A stretch of DNA of 64,000 nucleotides from Plantago ovata. Taxonomy: Eukaryota > Streptophyta > Magnoliopsida > Lamiales > Plantaginaceae. This document shows, in pieces, positions 12,311 through 24,500 of the stretch. A program made the position numbers and the translations under genes. Position 1 is the first letter of the stretch; each line of letters starts with the position of its first letter. The notes under the pieces were generated by a model. It did no database searches. It worked only from the letters and a program-made list of their open reading frames with translations, and was not told the origin of the DNA. The stretch covers positions 63,736,899 to 63,800,898 of the forward strand of contig CM051457.1 of the NCBI GenBank assembly GCA_028274465.1. The letters are read 5' to 3'.

Positions 12311-13564
12311 AGATTTGAAAAGAGAATGTCTACAAAGTTACCTTGAAGCTAAATGTCTGTTCTTTAATCTGGGTGTCTACAACAGATTAAATGCCTGTTG
12401 AAAAGAGAAGGACTTTCATACTTACCAAGATGAGGTTTTATTGTGGCAGCAACTTTATGCCTAAAGATGGTGGAACTTTGTAGCAATCTGCATCATAGAA
12501 AAAATATTTATAAATTCTTATATAAATTCTTCAAACTGTGATTCATAAATGGAACTAAATACATCTACAGAGGGAGCCATAATTTCAAGAATCAATTTCT
12601 TTAGAGAATTAACATTGTGCTTCGGAATAACTCAGGAGAATTGTAGAGTAACCAATTTAACTTCAGATGTCCTATTCAGTTTCTAATTGGGGAAGCCAAA
12701 TACCGTCAGGAAAATGCTTATTTGAAGAAAATTAATTACTGCAAATCAGTAGACTCTTGAGGTCAAATTCGAGTTCTTTTTTCAACTATTTGCTCGAGGG
12801 AAAGGCAAATCAGTAACCAATTAACCATATTTCCTCACATGCCAAGAACAATAAAAAAAATGTATACTGCATATGGAATTTAGTTTGAGTCTTTCAAACG
12901 AGAACGATTTCGCAAACTATAAATATACTTTTGGGAGGAACACTCAGCTTAGGCGCCTTTTGGAGATACTGGAGCTACTAGACTCAACTTAGAACAACCT
13001 GGTCAAAGAATGAGCTTCTTAATAAATAAGACCCAACAGAATTAACTTAAATTACCTATGAATACCCTGTTACTCACTAGTAATCACTGAACAACACAAA
13101 AAAGACAAGAGAGACCAAGTTTACAAAAAAAATTAAAATAATCAAAGAAATTGCATTGCACGCTAGTTATTAAAGTTTATTCAGGTAGACTAATTATACA
13201 GACTAGACGTGTAAAAGGTAATTATCTATCAAGGTAAAACATTATACAATAGGAAAACATTAATTCACAAATAATCACATGAACGGGCAGAACCTAAAAC
13301 ATACACAATCTGACTGATTACTAATTAACCTTATCTCATGTCACAATTACATGAGCTGGTAAAGAGATCACTGATACATACAGAAACATTTCTTAACATG
13401 TGTTAGGAAACTTGTAATTTTGATGAGCAATTAACCATGCTAAATTAAGAACAGTCGAGTAACTAGTACTCTTTAGGTCCATAGGAATTTAGAATTTTAA
13501 GGACATTGTAAAAGAGGAACGTTTGCTGATGACTTAGATAGGTGTTAGATAAGTTATTTCTTCT
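12311..13564. other. Spacer, probably interior of the first CACTA element; no gene seen
   Basis: AT-rich sequence with no coding potential or recognisable repeat family. It may be interior of the element whose terminus is at 11736, but no second terminus confirms this. Confidence 0.4.
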
Positions 13565-13785
13565 GTGGATGACGTACTTTAATTTCTGAAAAGAAATTAA
13601 TCTATTGACACTTTAGCGTATGATGTATTTTATTTTCTGAAAAGAAAATATCTTATTGATGCTTAGCTTTGATGTAACTTATTTTCTGAAAAGAAAATGA
13701 CCTATTGAAGCATTTGTTGAAGATGTATTTTGTTTATTACAAACAAATTATTGAAGCAAATAAGAAACCGGTCAGAATCTTGAAG
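13565..13785. repeat. Left arm of a large inverted repeat (foldback-like)
   Basis: This arm is the reverse complement, with few mismatches, of 15085-15305. It is built of about four tandem units of 49-51 bp (starts near 13571, 13622, 13671, 13721). Three carry the near-palindrome TTTTCTGAAAAGAAAA or TTTCTGAAAAGAAA at 13581, 13632 and 13681. Long inverted repeats made of tandem subunits are typical of foldback-type DNA elements. The inner boundary meets a SIRE-like LTR. No target duplication is visible, because the right side runs into the assembly gap. Confidence 0.75.
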
Positions 13786-15084
13786 TGTTGGTCCCTTTAA
13801 ACAACAAGAAAAGACTAGAGGGGGGGGGGTGAATAGTCTTTTCAAACTTTTGTCGTTTAAAACTTTCTCAACAAGTACTTATTACTTTTCAGTAATGAGG
13901 TTGCTGATACTTAACTTTCTCAGCAAGCGTAAGTTACTTTACAGTAGCTTGGTTTGCTGATACTTAAAATCAGAGAGCGGAAGTCTTTGAAACGATAAGT
14001 GCTTTTTCAGCAAGTAAAGTGTTTCAGCTAGTGATGTGAGTGACTGTGTACAAACAGATATAATTTGCTGAAAGCTAAATGCAGTAAGTAAATCACACAA
14101 ACGCTTTTAGAGTGGTATCTGAGAGTGCCGTAATCTCCCAACTAATCCACTTTGTCCTTTCTAGGACTGAATCCACTAAGATATGATTGAGGTTCCTTAC
14201 AATCTCCTATCTAAAGCGATTCGACAGAAACCAAAGCACACTTGCTTTGTCTCCAATCTAAACTAGAGAACTCAACCTTGTTTTCCACCAAACTTGGTAC
14301 TTTTAATCAGCAAAACTATGCTCGATTAAGTTCCCCCTGAATATCACGCCTGAAAGGGTGTATTTTCAGTTAGAGAGTTTTGGGGTGAGATAACTTAATT
14401 ATAACTTATTCAGTTACAACAAGTAATCTAAGAAACACAACTTGGAATACTTTGCAGTAAACAAGTTTGATTGTTTCTGGTGTCAAGACTTGTTCTTGTT
14501 CGAAAGAAAGAACACTTAACTAATTTCTTAGCCGAGTTTGTTCTACTTCTTCACAAGTAGCTTTTTCAAGCTTTTAGTCTTGGAACGGATCAATGGCAGT
14601 AAGAGTGTTTGAAGGTTTGTGAGTTTTAAGCACAAGTGAGAGTTTGATCACGTTGTTGACACACTTCAACTCTTTGCCGGATGACCTCTATTTATAGTGC
14701 AAGTAAGGAGCCGTTTGAATTTCAAATCCTAAGGCTTTTGTTCCTTAACATGTCACTATCTTGCTTTTGTACTTTCAGCAGCAACCTTTGTTTGTCTTCT
14801 AGTCTTCATGTCCTTTGCGTGTAAGCTTTGCATTAAATGCACCTTTGAATAGAATTCAAACAGTAACAATGGAGCGCAAAATCACGTACATTCAGCAAGA
14901 GGTCACATATGTTTATCAGCAAGTGTTCATTCTCAGTTTCAGCAAGCACAACCTACTCTGTCTTTCAGATTTTCACTTATGCAATGCTGTTGCTGAAAAT
15001 TTCACTTTCTGAGCAACACGTGCCTTACCAGTCTTCAGCAATCTTCAAGTCTTCAAGTCTTCAAGTCTTCAGATCTTCAAAAGT
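13786..15084 (-). repeat. SIRE-like Ty1/copia LTR between the inverted arms
   Basis: On the minus strand it ends with AAAGGGACCAACA, matching the LTR end at 55015-55028 (AAAGGGACCAGCA). About 560 bp of this end matches 54458-55028. A TATA box, CACTATAAATAGAGG, lies at about 14685-14699 on the minus strand. A G-run (13823-13832) and a TCTTCAAG microsatellite-like tract (about 15045-15090) are present. No primer-binding site follows the LTR end, so this is a solo LTR or a 3' LTR. Fossil. Confidence 0.7.
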
Positions 15085-15305
15085 CTTCAAGATTCTGACC
15101 GGTTTCTTATTTGCTTCAATAATTTGTTTGTAATAAATAAAATACATCTTCAGCAAATTCTTCAATAGGTCATTTTCTTTTCAGAAAATAAGTTACATCA
15201 AAGCTAAGCATCAATAAGATATTTTCTTTTTAGAAAATAAAATACATCATACGCTAAAGTGTCAATAAATTAATTTCTTCACAGAAATTAAAGTACGTCA
15301 TCCAC
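15085..15305. repeat. Right arm of the large inverted repeat
   Basis: Inverted copy of 13565-13785, containing the same roughly 50-bp tandem units with palindromic centres (TTTTCTTTTCAGAAAA forms). Identity to the left arm is high by eye, with a handful of substitutions. The arm ends within 10 bp of the assembly gap. Confidence 0.75.
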
Positions 15306-15314
15306 CAAGATAAA

Positions 15315-15414
15315 NNNNNNNNNNNNNNNNNNNNNNNNNNNNNNNNNNNNNNNNNNNNNNNNNNNNNNNNNNNNNNNNNNNNNNNNNNNNNNNNNNNNNN
15401 NNNNNNNNNNNNNN
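15315..15414. other. Assembly gap, 100 Ns
   Basis: Exactly 100 undetermined bases, a conventional placeholder for a gap of unknown size. It lies directly outside the right inverted arm, so true distances across this point are unknown. Confidence 0.99.
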
Positions 15415-15689
15415 GTTTTATATGCTGTGTGTTTGAGTTTTATGTGGTGGTTGTTTGAGGTTTACTCACAGACTGAGTTTAATGTTCATAGAAATTTTTT
15501 CAATTTACCTTTGACAAATGCTTGATTAGTTTTAGTTAAATGCTCAACAACAGTCAACATAAACATGAGAAAAATCAAGAAAATAGAGTATCGATATTAA
15601 GGAACAGAGTCTATAAAATTCTCAATCTTATACGAAGAAATACAGTATTGAAATCAAGGAACACAGTCCACAAAACAATAGAGTACTGA

Positions 15690-17042
15690 AATCAATCAAA
15701 TAACTTGTTCCTTCCTGGGGAAACTTGTTTCCCCTGTGTTTGAACCTTTTTTCTTTCTTGGTTTCTTCTCAATAGCACCCTTTATCCTTTTTGGTCCATT
15801 GCTTCCAAGAATGTCTCCAACAACCAAAGAAATGTCTCCGCTTGTTTATTAGCAAGAAAGGCACAACCGAAAACCACATTACTCCAGTGGCTATTGACTC
15901 CTACCAAAAGTGCACAAATCATATCATACCGGTTAGTACAGTATCAACCAAAAGCATAGGAGAAATTGCCATTGGTTGAGTTTGCTTAACAGGTGCTTTG
16001 CCTGCACGAGAACAAACAAAGTACTTTCCTTGATAGATTTATCTTTGTATGTCCTTGTTGTCGAGTTTCTAACAGAAAATCCAACCATTGATGCATAGCG
16101 TTTGTAAAGTTCTTCAAAATGTTCCCATTTTTCCTTCTTTAAACCATAAAAAGAGAGTGGTATATGCTCTGCAATGATACATTATAAAACTCAATCAGTA
16201 TATGAATGAAACTCAAATATCAAAAGAATAAACCTCAAATTCTTCAGCATATAGATAAACCTCAAATTATTCAATTCATGATCTCATAACTTCAAGCCAT
16301 TAGTATATATTGTATGCAGAACAACTTAAACCCCAAATTCTCAATTTATGAACTCATAACTTCAAGTCATTACTATACAATGTATGCAGAACAACATAAA
16401 CCCCAAAGATTCTCAATTGATGATCTCATAACTTCAAGCCATTACTATATAATGTATGCAGAACTTTACAGAGTAAAACTCAGAAACTTTTGTAATAAAA
16501 CTCAAGTCAATAATGCATAAAACTCAAAAGAAATTGTAACATACAGAACTTTACAGAGTAAAACTCAGAAAATTTGATTGAGTTTTATAAAACTCAATCA
16601 GTATATGAATGAAACTCAAACATCAAAAGAATAAACCTCAAACGAAATTGTAACATACCTGATTGTTCAGCAGGTCCTTTGTGCTTATCAGCTGAACAAA
16701 TTCTTCAGCAAATTCAATGCAATCTTCTTCCATATCAAATTCCGACTGTCTCATAGCAAATCCTTCTGTAAATTCTGGATCTCTAGGTATTTCATCAATA
16801 TTTTCAACAAATCCTCCAGCAAATTCACTGCAATCTTCTTCTACATCAAATTCCGACTCTCTCATGGAAAATCCTTCAGCTATTTCAATGAATTCTTCTT
16901 CTATATGATCCACTTCAACCGCTGGAGATTCCTTAATTTCCTTTGAATGTTTTCTCCTTTTCGAATTCGTCAATTGCGCCAATATAATCCTCAAATTGTT
17001 CAATTCATTCAACGATCTAGGAGAGTAATCGTTGTTCCTCAT
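15690..17042 (-). pseudogene. FAR1-related sequence (FRS)/MULE-like gene, broken
   Basis: Minus strand. Exon 1 (17042 to about 16656) encodes an acidic N-terminus with an internal duplication (MRESEFDVEEDCSEFA and MRQSEFDMEEDCIEFA). It ends at a good donor, CAG|GTATGT. After an intron of about 0.5 kb with an acceptor near TTGCAGAG (about 16163-16170) comes a FAR1 DNA-binding region: EHFEELYKRYASMVGFSVRN, then after a frame change YFVCSRAGKAPVKQTQP (about 15970-16160). Next is a MULE-transposase motif, HWSNVVFGCAFLANKQAETF then WLLETFLEAM (about 15797-15900), and a basic tail (KKPRKKKGSNTGE). FRS proteins are transcription factors domesticated from Mutator-type transposases. This copy has lost most of the transposase and SWIM regions and carries at least one frameshift. 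Confidence 0.75.
16184..16640. repeat. Tandem and direct repeats inside the FRS-like intron
   Basis: Three copies of a roughly 70-bp unit (about 16275-16460) share CATAACTTCAAGCCATTA and TGTATGCAGAAC. An outer direct repeat (about 16184-16240 and 16583-16640) shares ATAAAACTCAATCAGTATA and AAAAGAATAAACCTCAAA. The intron is therefore mostly recently duplicated sequence. Confidence 0.8.
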
Positions 17043-17688
17043 ATTTGTTTTCGAAGATAGAGAGATATAGAGAGATGAACGAAGATAGAGAGATCGTAGA
17101 GAGAGAAATTGTGTGCAGAGACGTGTGAAACTGTATTCATTTTAACGGGTTATAGAGACAAGACCCGGTTCAATTTCGGGTTATAACATGACCCGTGAAT
17201 TATTACATGGATCAGCGAGTTTTTTAACTATTTTCTAGTTCCCTTGAGTCTCATTTTGGTCTCACGAAACTAGTGGTCTCACAGGAGACGTTATCTAAGG
17301 ATTTAACGCCATAGATAGGCGCGGCTACTGGTGGGCCCACACGCAAGTCTAGTTGAATAAATTCCGATCTCTCCATTGATTTTAGCTTTTTAAAAGACTT
17401 GGAATTCTATTAATTATGATCATTTACAATTTTTCTCAACGTTTTTACATAGTTAGAATCCTATTATAATAATGTACAAGTTTGCTCTGAAATCACCCAC
17501 AATGTTTCATACAAATTTAGTGTGTGTAGGAATTCTGATTATGGTCCAGTGGTCCAAAATTTTAACACGTCATTTACGGCCCAAATACATTAAAAGACCG
17601 GTTCTCGTCCATGGTTTCTAGCTAGGTTTATAGAGAAGATACATTCAAAGCTACTTTCGGATAAACTTCGTATACTTTGTCTTAAATA
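17043..17688. other. Upstream region of the FRS-like gene and spacer
   Basis: A GA-rich tract on the plus strand (about 17050-17105, AGAGAGAT repeats) would be a CT-rich 5' UTR or promoter tract for the minus-strand FRS-like gene. Further right are repeated TCTCAC/GAGTCTC motifs (about 17240-17290) that resemble terminal sequence of an unidentified DNA transposon. No gene is seen. Confidence 0.4.
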
Positions 17689-19790
17689 CAGTACAAGAAA
17701 TCTCGCTTTTAGCGACGAAATAGTAGATACGGATACTATACGTCGCTATTTAACGACGGATCGGGATTCTTAGCGACGGATAAGGACGAACTGCACTTTA
17801 AGTTTAGTTCGTCCTTTGAAAGACCCAACTCGGCTTGCAATTAGCGACGAATAAGTTTGATTCGTCGCTACATTAGTGACGGATAGATCCATCCGTCGCT
17901 AATGCAGTTGACCATTTTAAAAAATAAAAAGAAAAGAAATTGGATAATCAACCTATAGCGACGGATAACCTTATCCGTCGCTGTTTAGCGACGGGTACAC
18001 TCATCCGTCGCTAAACAATCTATTCAGTTCGTGATCGTCTTCTTCCTTCCTCATTTCTTCTCTGTCTCTTTTCTTCTCTCCACTCGAAAATTCTCCCAAA
18101 AATTCAAACTTCCGCATTTCTCATCCAAATCGAGCAATCTTGGAGTCTATTCGAAGCTAGTGGATCAAGGAACAAGATTGGACATTCAATTTCATCACCC
18201 ATGGACCATTTTTTCCAAAATTGAAGGTAATTAGCATAAACCCTAACTTTTACAAATTTGAGAATTTATTGATTTTCAATGTGTTTGAGCAATTACATGT
18301 TTATGTTTATTTCCTACTAGGTTGTTTAGCAAGTATTGAGTATTACATTATCTTGGACTTGATAGTTTGATAGATTTATGATGAAATTAAATATGGAGTG
18401 GTTATTGAGTATTGAGTATGGATGTTAGGTGTTGAATTGAGTATTGACTATATGATGTATGGATGTTAGGTGTTGAAATTAATTGATGTTTATGTTATCT
18501 TCTACTTAATATTATTTTGTTTAGATTGGTGATTGTATATATAGGTAGTTTATCCGATGGATCGTTCTTGGATGTACAAGCGTGTTGGTGATGGCATCAT
18601 CCTTCCTAGTTTTGAGGAAGGCGTTCGAGACTTCATTGAATTTGCACTGTAACATCCCAATTGTGTGAGTAAAGGGTCTATAAAGTGCCCTTGCAACGCC
18701 AAAAAATGTAGGAATTTGAACTATTTGCCTCCTACAACGGTAGTTCAACACTTGAGATGGAATTGGTTTGTGTCTGGATATGCTATATGGGATTGTCATG
18801 GTGAGAAACGACCACCACCTCCCATTTCGATAGACCCACAGATGATGAATAAGAGGCAAAGGAGGGGAAGTGCCTCTGACCCCGTACTAGTTCTCAAGTA
18901 TTTCCCCGACCTCGTCATGCTTCTAATGGTGATCGGATGGAAGAGATAGTGCATAATATAGCTGGTCCAGATTGTGCTCCTAATGATGTAGAGGAGTCAC
19001 CAAATGCGGAGGACCAGAAATTCTTTGACATGTTGGAAGCTGCGAAGAAACCCATATGGCCAGGATGCCCTACACACACGGAGATGTCTTTGTTGTCTAG
19101 GCTGATGGTTAATAACGCATTGGGTGGAGGCCAGTCTGAGGAGGCCTTTAGTGCCAATGTTCAGTTTCTATCTGAGTGTTGTCCTCAACCCAATCTGGTG
19201 CCTAAGGACTATTACCAAGCTCAGAAGAAGATGAGAGCTATGGGGTTGCCTATGGAGAAGATAGATTGTTGTGAGAAAATGTGCATGATTTATTGGGGGG
19301 AGGACAAAGATCGAGTGCAAGTTTTGTGGCTATGCAAGATGTAGTCACTACAAGGAGGGGGCATCAAACAAACGACAGAAGAAGAATATATCTTTCAAGA
19401 AGATGTGCTACTTTCCCCTAGCACCTCGGTTGAAGAGGTTCTATGCATCCATCACAACAACCGATAAGATGCGGTGGCACAGTGAAAGAGTGGCTCCAAA
19501 GGATCCTAAGGTAATGGAGCACCCAACAGACACACCAGCATGGAAAGAGTTTGATAGGCTCTTTGGAGATTTTGCAGCCGAGCCTAGGAATGTACGACTC
19601 GGGCCTTGTACAGATGGGTTTAACCCGTTCGGTAGTGAACAGGGGTACTCGTGTTGGCCAGTGATGCTAACCCCGTACAATCTTCTGGTGACTGCATGAA
19701 GTCCCAATTCATGTTCTTGACTGTGTTGGTGCCTGGGCCAGATGATCCTGGTGTGAAGTTGGATGTATTCTTGCAGCCCCTTATCAAGGA
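17689..19790 (+). mobile_element. CACTA (En/Spm) transposon, second element, 5' part
   Basis: A terminus-like CAGTACAAGAAAT at 17689 (canonical form CACTACAAGAAAT) is followed by dense subterminal repeats of AGCGACGGAT and its complement ATCCGTCGCT (about 17709-18020). A pyrimidine-rich leader, an intron-like AT-rich stretch and a TNP2-type transposase gene follow. The element is cut at 19790 by the LTR of a Tekay retrotransposon. The remainder and the other terminus are not in the window. Confidence 0.85.
18557..19790 (+). pseudogene. CACTA TNP2-type transposase, broken
   Basis: Starts at ATG 18557 (MDRSWMYKRVGDG, the start of the transposase-associated domain PF13963). It continues through FEEGVRDFIEFAL, HPNCVSKGSIKCPC and VVQHLRWNWFVSGY. 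The Transposase_21 region (PF02992) follows, with KPIWPGCPTHTEMSLLSRLM, MCYFPLAPRLKRFYAS, GPCTDGFNPFGSEQ and TVLVPGPDDPGVKLDVFLQP. In active relatives this enzyme excises and reinserts the element in the nucleus, cutting to leave 3-bp target duplications. There is an in-frame stop at codon 32 (18650-18652) and at least two frame changes (about 18900 and 19310). The Tekay insertion removes the catalytic C-terminal half. Identification is firm. Confidence 0.9.
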
Positions 19791-20061
19791 TGTAACGGTA
19801 TCGGTGAAGGCGGCGAGAAGAAACGGAAGAACAGAAGCACGGGGTTCGGCGGCACGGCGATGGGATGGCGTAGGGTGACGGACAAAGGCGGCGGCGGCGA
19901 CGAGGTGCGATTTTGATGATGAAGAAGATAGGGGAGGAACGGACGGGAAGGGCAGCTGCAAATCTGGGTTTTCTTTCTCTTCTTTCTGTTTGGGAAGCGT
20001 AAGTGAGAATGGGTAAAGAGAAAGGGGTTAGTTCCAGGGTTAGATTTAGGGTTAGGGCTAG

Positions 20062-21264
20062 TGATGAACGAGATTGTCAGACTCAATTAATCAAATAAAT
20101 TTGTTTTTAGCCAAAGACAATTCACAACTACAACGAAAACCAAGGCACGTAGTGTAGAAGTAAAATAACCTCGAGTGTCGATCTCTAAGGACTTATAACT
20201 AGCTTTATCTAATTTAACTTAAACTATAATCAGAAATCAAGCAAAGCACAGATTTTTCTTATCAATATGATGGGAGTTAGTGATAGTATGATCATTCAAA
20301 GCAACCGGTAATAATCATGCATGAAGTACTTGAAGTTTGTATAGAGATCTATGATCATGAATTGTCCTATGTGTTCCTTTCAATTCAACACTACGAAGAT
20401 AGATGGATTAGATAGATCAAAGAAATAAAACAATAAATCAAGTCTTAAACGCGCGAAGCCACTCATGCATAATCAAGAACCCTAGCTAAGAAATCACATA
20501 CTATCACCAACGATAGATTTAGCTACTCATATTGCAATCAACAAGAATCAAAGCAAGATTGAATGAAAACATGTTGAATGGAATAAATAAAAGCAGAAAA
20601 ATCGTGAGATACAAGTTACCAACGAAGGTTGTCAATCTCCGATGAATTGCTAACTCACAAGCAAGAATCGAAAATCAAAGATGTCCAATCTCTATGCTAA
20701 AGCTTCCAAATCAATAAGACAAAGAGTCTTCTATGCTAATAATTCTCAGAACAGGCTCCGGAGAATTTGTCTCTCAAAATAAGGTGAAAAGGTCTCAAGA
20801 ACGTAGAATAATAGGCAAACTATATATAGCTGCGGAAACTTCCCGGGCGAACCGCCCCAGGTGCCAGGCGATTCGCCTGGTGTGGGGCGAATCGCCCCAC
20901 GTCCCAGGCGGTTCGCCTGGGACGTCCAGATCGGCGAGAGCGAGATTTTAGTCTTCTTTTCCTTTTCGGACTCGGATTTTGCCTTCTAGTGACCTTTAAG
21001 CCTTGAAATTCATCCCCTAGGCCTCAAATTTCATCCGGAACCTTCTAGATACACCACGAATGTCCTCGAAACACCAAAACTTCGTCCTCTTCATCAATAT
21101 TGCCCATAAAAATACGTTTTTCACCTAAAACCTGAAAAATGCAAAGAAAAGGGAAACGTGACACTATTCTAATAAAATCCACTAAAATATAAGCTAAATT
21201 AACCTAGAGGATAGTTAAATTGGTGAAAAAGACTCGAATGAAAGTGTAAAATACACGTTTATCA
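20062..21264 (-). repeat. Solo LTR, Athila/Tat-like family 1
   Basis: Starts TGATGAACGAG and ends CGTTTATCA. It is flanked by GCTAG (20057-20061) and GCTGG (21265-21269), a target duplication with one mismatch. It matches 24631-25786 and the first part of 31964-34193 and 40357-42586. No internal region is attached, so it is a solo LTR left by recombination between two LTRs. Strand is taken from the related array. Confidence 0.88.
20843..20932. repeat. Palindrome array in LTR, family 1 motif
   Basis: A GC-rich run of short palindromes in an otherwise AT-rich LTR: CGGGCGAACCGCCC, CCAGGCGATTCGCCTGG, GGGGCGAATCGCCCC and CCAGGCGGTTCGCCTGG. Each keeps a GCG-NNN-CGC core and self-complementary arms that differ between units. 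It lies next to a TATATATAG tract. Confidence 0.85.
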
Positions 21265-21541
21265 GCTGGGCCCAGACAATGGGACAGAGGAGAATTGGGC
21301 CGAAAATGCAGTCCGGTTTGGGCCCAAATGGACAGTCTTGCTAGCTCGGTTCAACACGTAACGGATCGAAAATAATTCTACGCGAACTATCCAACGTTGA
21401 ACTCGAACGTGCAGGAAAAAATTAAATAATTACCGAATAAAATAATTTATTCCGATAATTAATTAATTAAATTAATTAATTAAATAATAAAATAATAAAT
21501 AAATAAAATGAAAAAAAACGGGGTGTCACACTCTTCCTCCC

Positions 21542-24500
21542 TTAAAAGAATTTGGTCCCTAAATTCGCACCTGAAAAGTTTAAGAGCTCGGGAAACTGCC
21601 GGCGCATGTCATCCTCGCTTTCCCAGGTTGCCTCCTCGTACTGATGGTTTCGTGATAGAACCTTGACGTGCTTGATTTGCCTATTACGGAGTTGATGCAC
21701 CTTTTGGTCTAGAATACGAACCGGTTGCTCCACATACGACAAATCCTCCTCAATAGTCACCTCATTGGGTTGAATCACGTGCGACAGATCAGGATAGTAC
21801 TTCTTCAGTTGAGACACGTGGAAGACATTGTGAATTCCAGTAATGGTGGTGGGTAATTGCAACCGATAAGCCACAATGCCAACTCTCTCAATGATCTCGT
21901 ATGGTCCAACATACCGAGGGTTCAGTTTAGCTCTACGGCCCATACGAACAATTCCCTTTCTCGGAGATAGCTTGAGGAAGACAAAATCACCAACTTCGAA
22001 CTCCAAATCTCGCCTACGATTGTCGGCGTAACTCTTTTGTCTACTTTGAGCAGTTCTCAATCGGTCTCGGATAAGCCTAACCTTTTCCAAGGTTTCTTGT
22101 ATCATCTCATTGAGAGTCCTCTCTCCAGCTACCGGTGCAGACATTCGGTCCTTCAAATCCCAGTACAGCGGTGATCTACATTTCCGACCATACAGTGCTT
22201 CAAATGGTGCCATCCCAATTGATGCTTGATAACTATTATTATAAGCATACTCAACCAATGGCAAATGTTGTGCCAACTTCCTTGGTGATCGAGCACACAC
22301 AATCTCAACAGATCCTCTAGAGTTTGAATGGTCCTTTCGGATTGGCCATCTGTCTGCGGATGTGCTGCGGTACTAAAATTCAACTTAGTACCTAAACCTT
22401 CGTGTACTTGCTTCCAAAACCTCGAAACAAATTTCGGATCTCTATCAGACACAATACTCACCGGAGTGCCATGTAGCTTAATTATCTCATTGCGATAAAC
22501 CTCGGCTAACTTCTCGGATGTGTAGGTGGTTTTCACAGGCAGAAAGTGTGCCGATTTTGTCAACCTATCGACAATAACCCAAACACTATCAAAACCACCC
22601 CTAGCTACCGATAGACCAGTTACAAAATCCATAGTGATCATCTCCCATTTCCACTGTGGAATCTCGAGTAGTTGTAGTAAACCTCCCGGTTTCTGGTACT
22701 CAGCCTTTACTTGCTGGCAGACCAAACAACTTTGTACAAACTGTGCAATATCTCGCTTCATATTGGTCCACCAGTAAACCTTCTTCAAATCTTCATACAT
22801 TTTGTTTCCTCCAAGGTGCATCAAGTACTTAGATTTATGAGCTTCATCTAAAATTAGACGCCTAAGCTCTTCATCAGAATGCACGAACAATCTACCTTGA
22901 AACCTTAGAGCTCCATTCTCATCAACAGAGAATTTCGCATTGCGAGGTTCAGTGATATGTGCTTTGATGTCTTGAAGCTCTTCATCATGCTCTTGAGCTT
23001 CAAGAATTCTACTTGCCAGCTCATACCTCAAAGTGATATTGGCGAACATACAAGACAAGTTGGATACTTCGAGATTTGACACATGTACCCTACGGCTTAA
23101 GGCATCAGCGACCACATTGGCCTTACCAGGGTGGTATCGAATGGTACAACTGTAATCGCCCAGAAATTCCATCCATCGTCGTTGTCTCATGTTCAACTCC
23201 TTTTGTGTGAACACATACTTCAAGCTCTTATGATCAGTGAGGATGGTGAACTCAGGACCATAAAGATAGTGTCTCCACTTTCCCAAGGCAAAGACTATAA
23301 CAGCTAGCTCAAGGTCATGGGTTGGGTAATTTCTTTCATATGGCTTCAACTTTCTCGAAGCATACGCTATCACCTTTTCCCGTTGCATCAGTACACAACC
23401 CAAACCTTCCTTTGAAGCATCAGTGTAAACCACAAAGTCGTTGGTTCCCTCGGGAAGAGCTAGTGGGAGCAGTGGTCAGTCTCTTCTTCAGCTCTTCGAA
23501 GCTTTCCTCACACTTGTCACTCCAAACAAACTTAGGATTTTTCCCCGTTAAAGAGGACAAGGGTCCAGCTATCTTCGAATAATCCTTAACAAAACGGCGA
23601 TAGTAAACGGCCAAACCGAGAAAACTCCTCACCCCAGTGACAGATTCGGGTCTCTTCCAGTTAACTATCGACTCACTCTTCGATGGGTCGACCTCCAAAC
23701 CTTCCCCGGAGATAATGTGCCCTAAAAAGGCTACTTTATCTAGCCAAACTCACACTTGCTGAATTTGGCATACAACTTGTTGTTCTGAAGAGTTTCCAAG
23801 ACAATTCGAAGATGTTTCTCATGATCCTCTTTGGATTTCGAGTAAACGAGAATATCATCGATGAAAACAACAACAAACTGATCCAAATACGGCTGAAAAA
23901 CTCGGTGCATAAAATCTATGAACACAGCTGGGGCATTCGTAAGGCCAAACGACATCACCACAAACTCATAATGGCCATACCTTGAGTTCAGAGCAGTCTT
24001 AGGTATGTCTTCTTCCCTTACTCTAACTTGATAATAGCCTTGTCGTAGATCAAGCTTCGAGTAAACCTTCGAACCTTCCAATTGATCGAAGAGTTCCTCA
24101 ATACGGGGTAGGGGGTACTTATTCTTGACGGTGACTTTGTTCAGGCCTCGATAGTCGATGCACATCCTCATACTACCATCCTTCTTCTTTACAAACAGAA
24201 CCGGTGATCCCCAAGGCGAAGAACTAGGTCTCACAAAACCGATATCAACCAAATCTTGCAGTTGAGTCTTAAGTTCTTTAAGCTTAGCAGGTGCCATTCT
24301 ATAGGGTGACTTCGAAATGGGTGCGGTGTCAGGTACCAGATCAATACTAAATTCGACTTCTCGTTCAGGGGGTACGAAATTCAACTTCTCAGGGAAAACA
24401 CCCTTAAATTCTTTAACCACCCTAACTTCCTTGATTTTTGGTTGATCTTTAGGTTTATTGATCAGATACGCCAATAAGCAGGTAGCACCCTTCACGTACA

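Larger units (their letters stand above)
19791..21530 (-). repeat. Tekay 3' LTR interrupted by a solo LTR
   Basis: The plus-strand ends are TGTAACGG (19791) and GGGTGTCACA (21530). Removing the inserted solo LTR and its duplicated target leaves about 530 bp of native LTR. The left part is GC-rich and encodes chance open frames on the minus strand (19620-20086). Confidence 0.75.

Noticed and set aside
13565-13785. Regular 50-bp palindromic repeats as a CRISPR-like array
   Set aside because: This is plant nuclear DNA, the units are contiguous without variable spacers, and an inverted copy lies 1.3 kb away. A foldback arm explains it.
19620-20086. GC-rich open frames near 19.6-20.1 kb as a captured host gene
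   Set aside because: The sequence is explained as the GC-rich end of the Tekay LTR, and the frames have no recognised domain.
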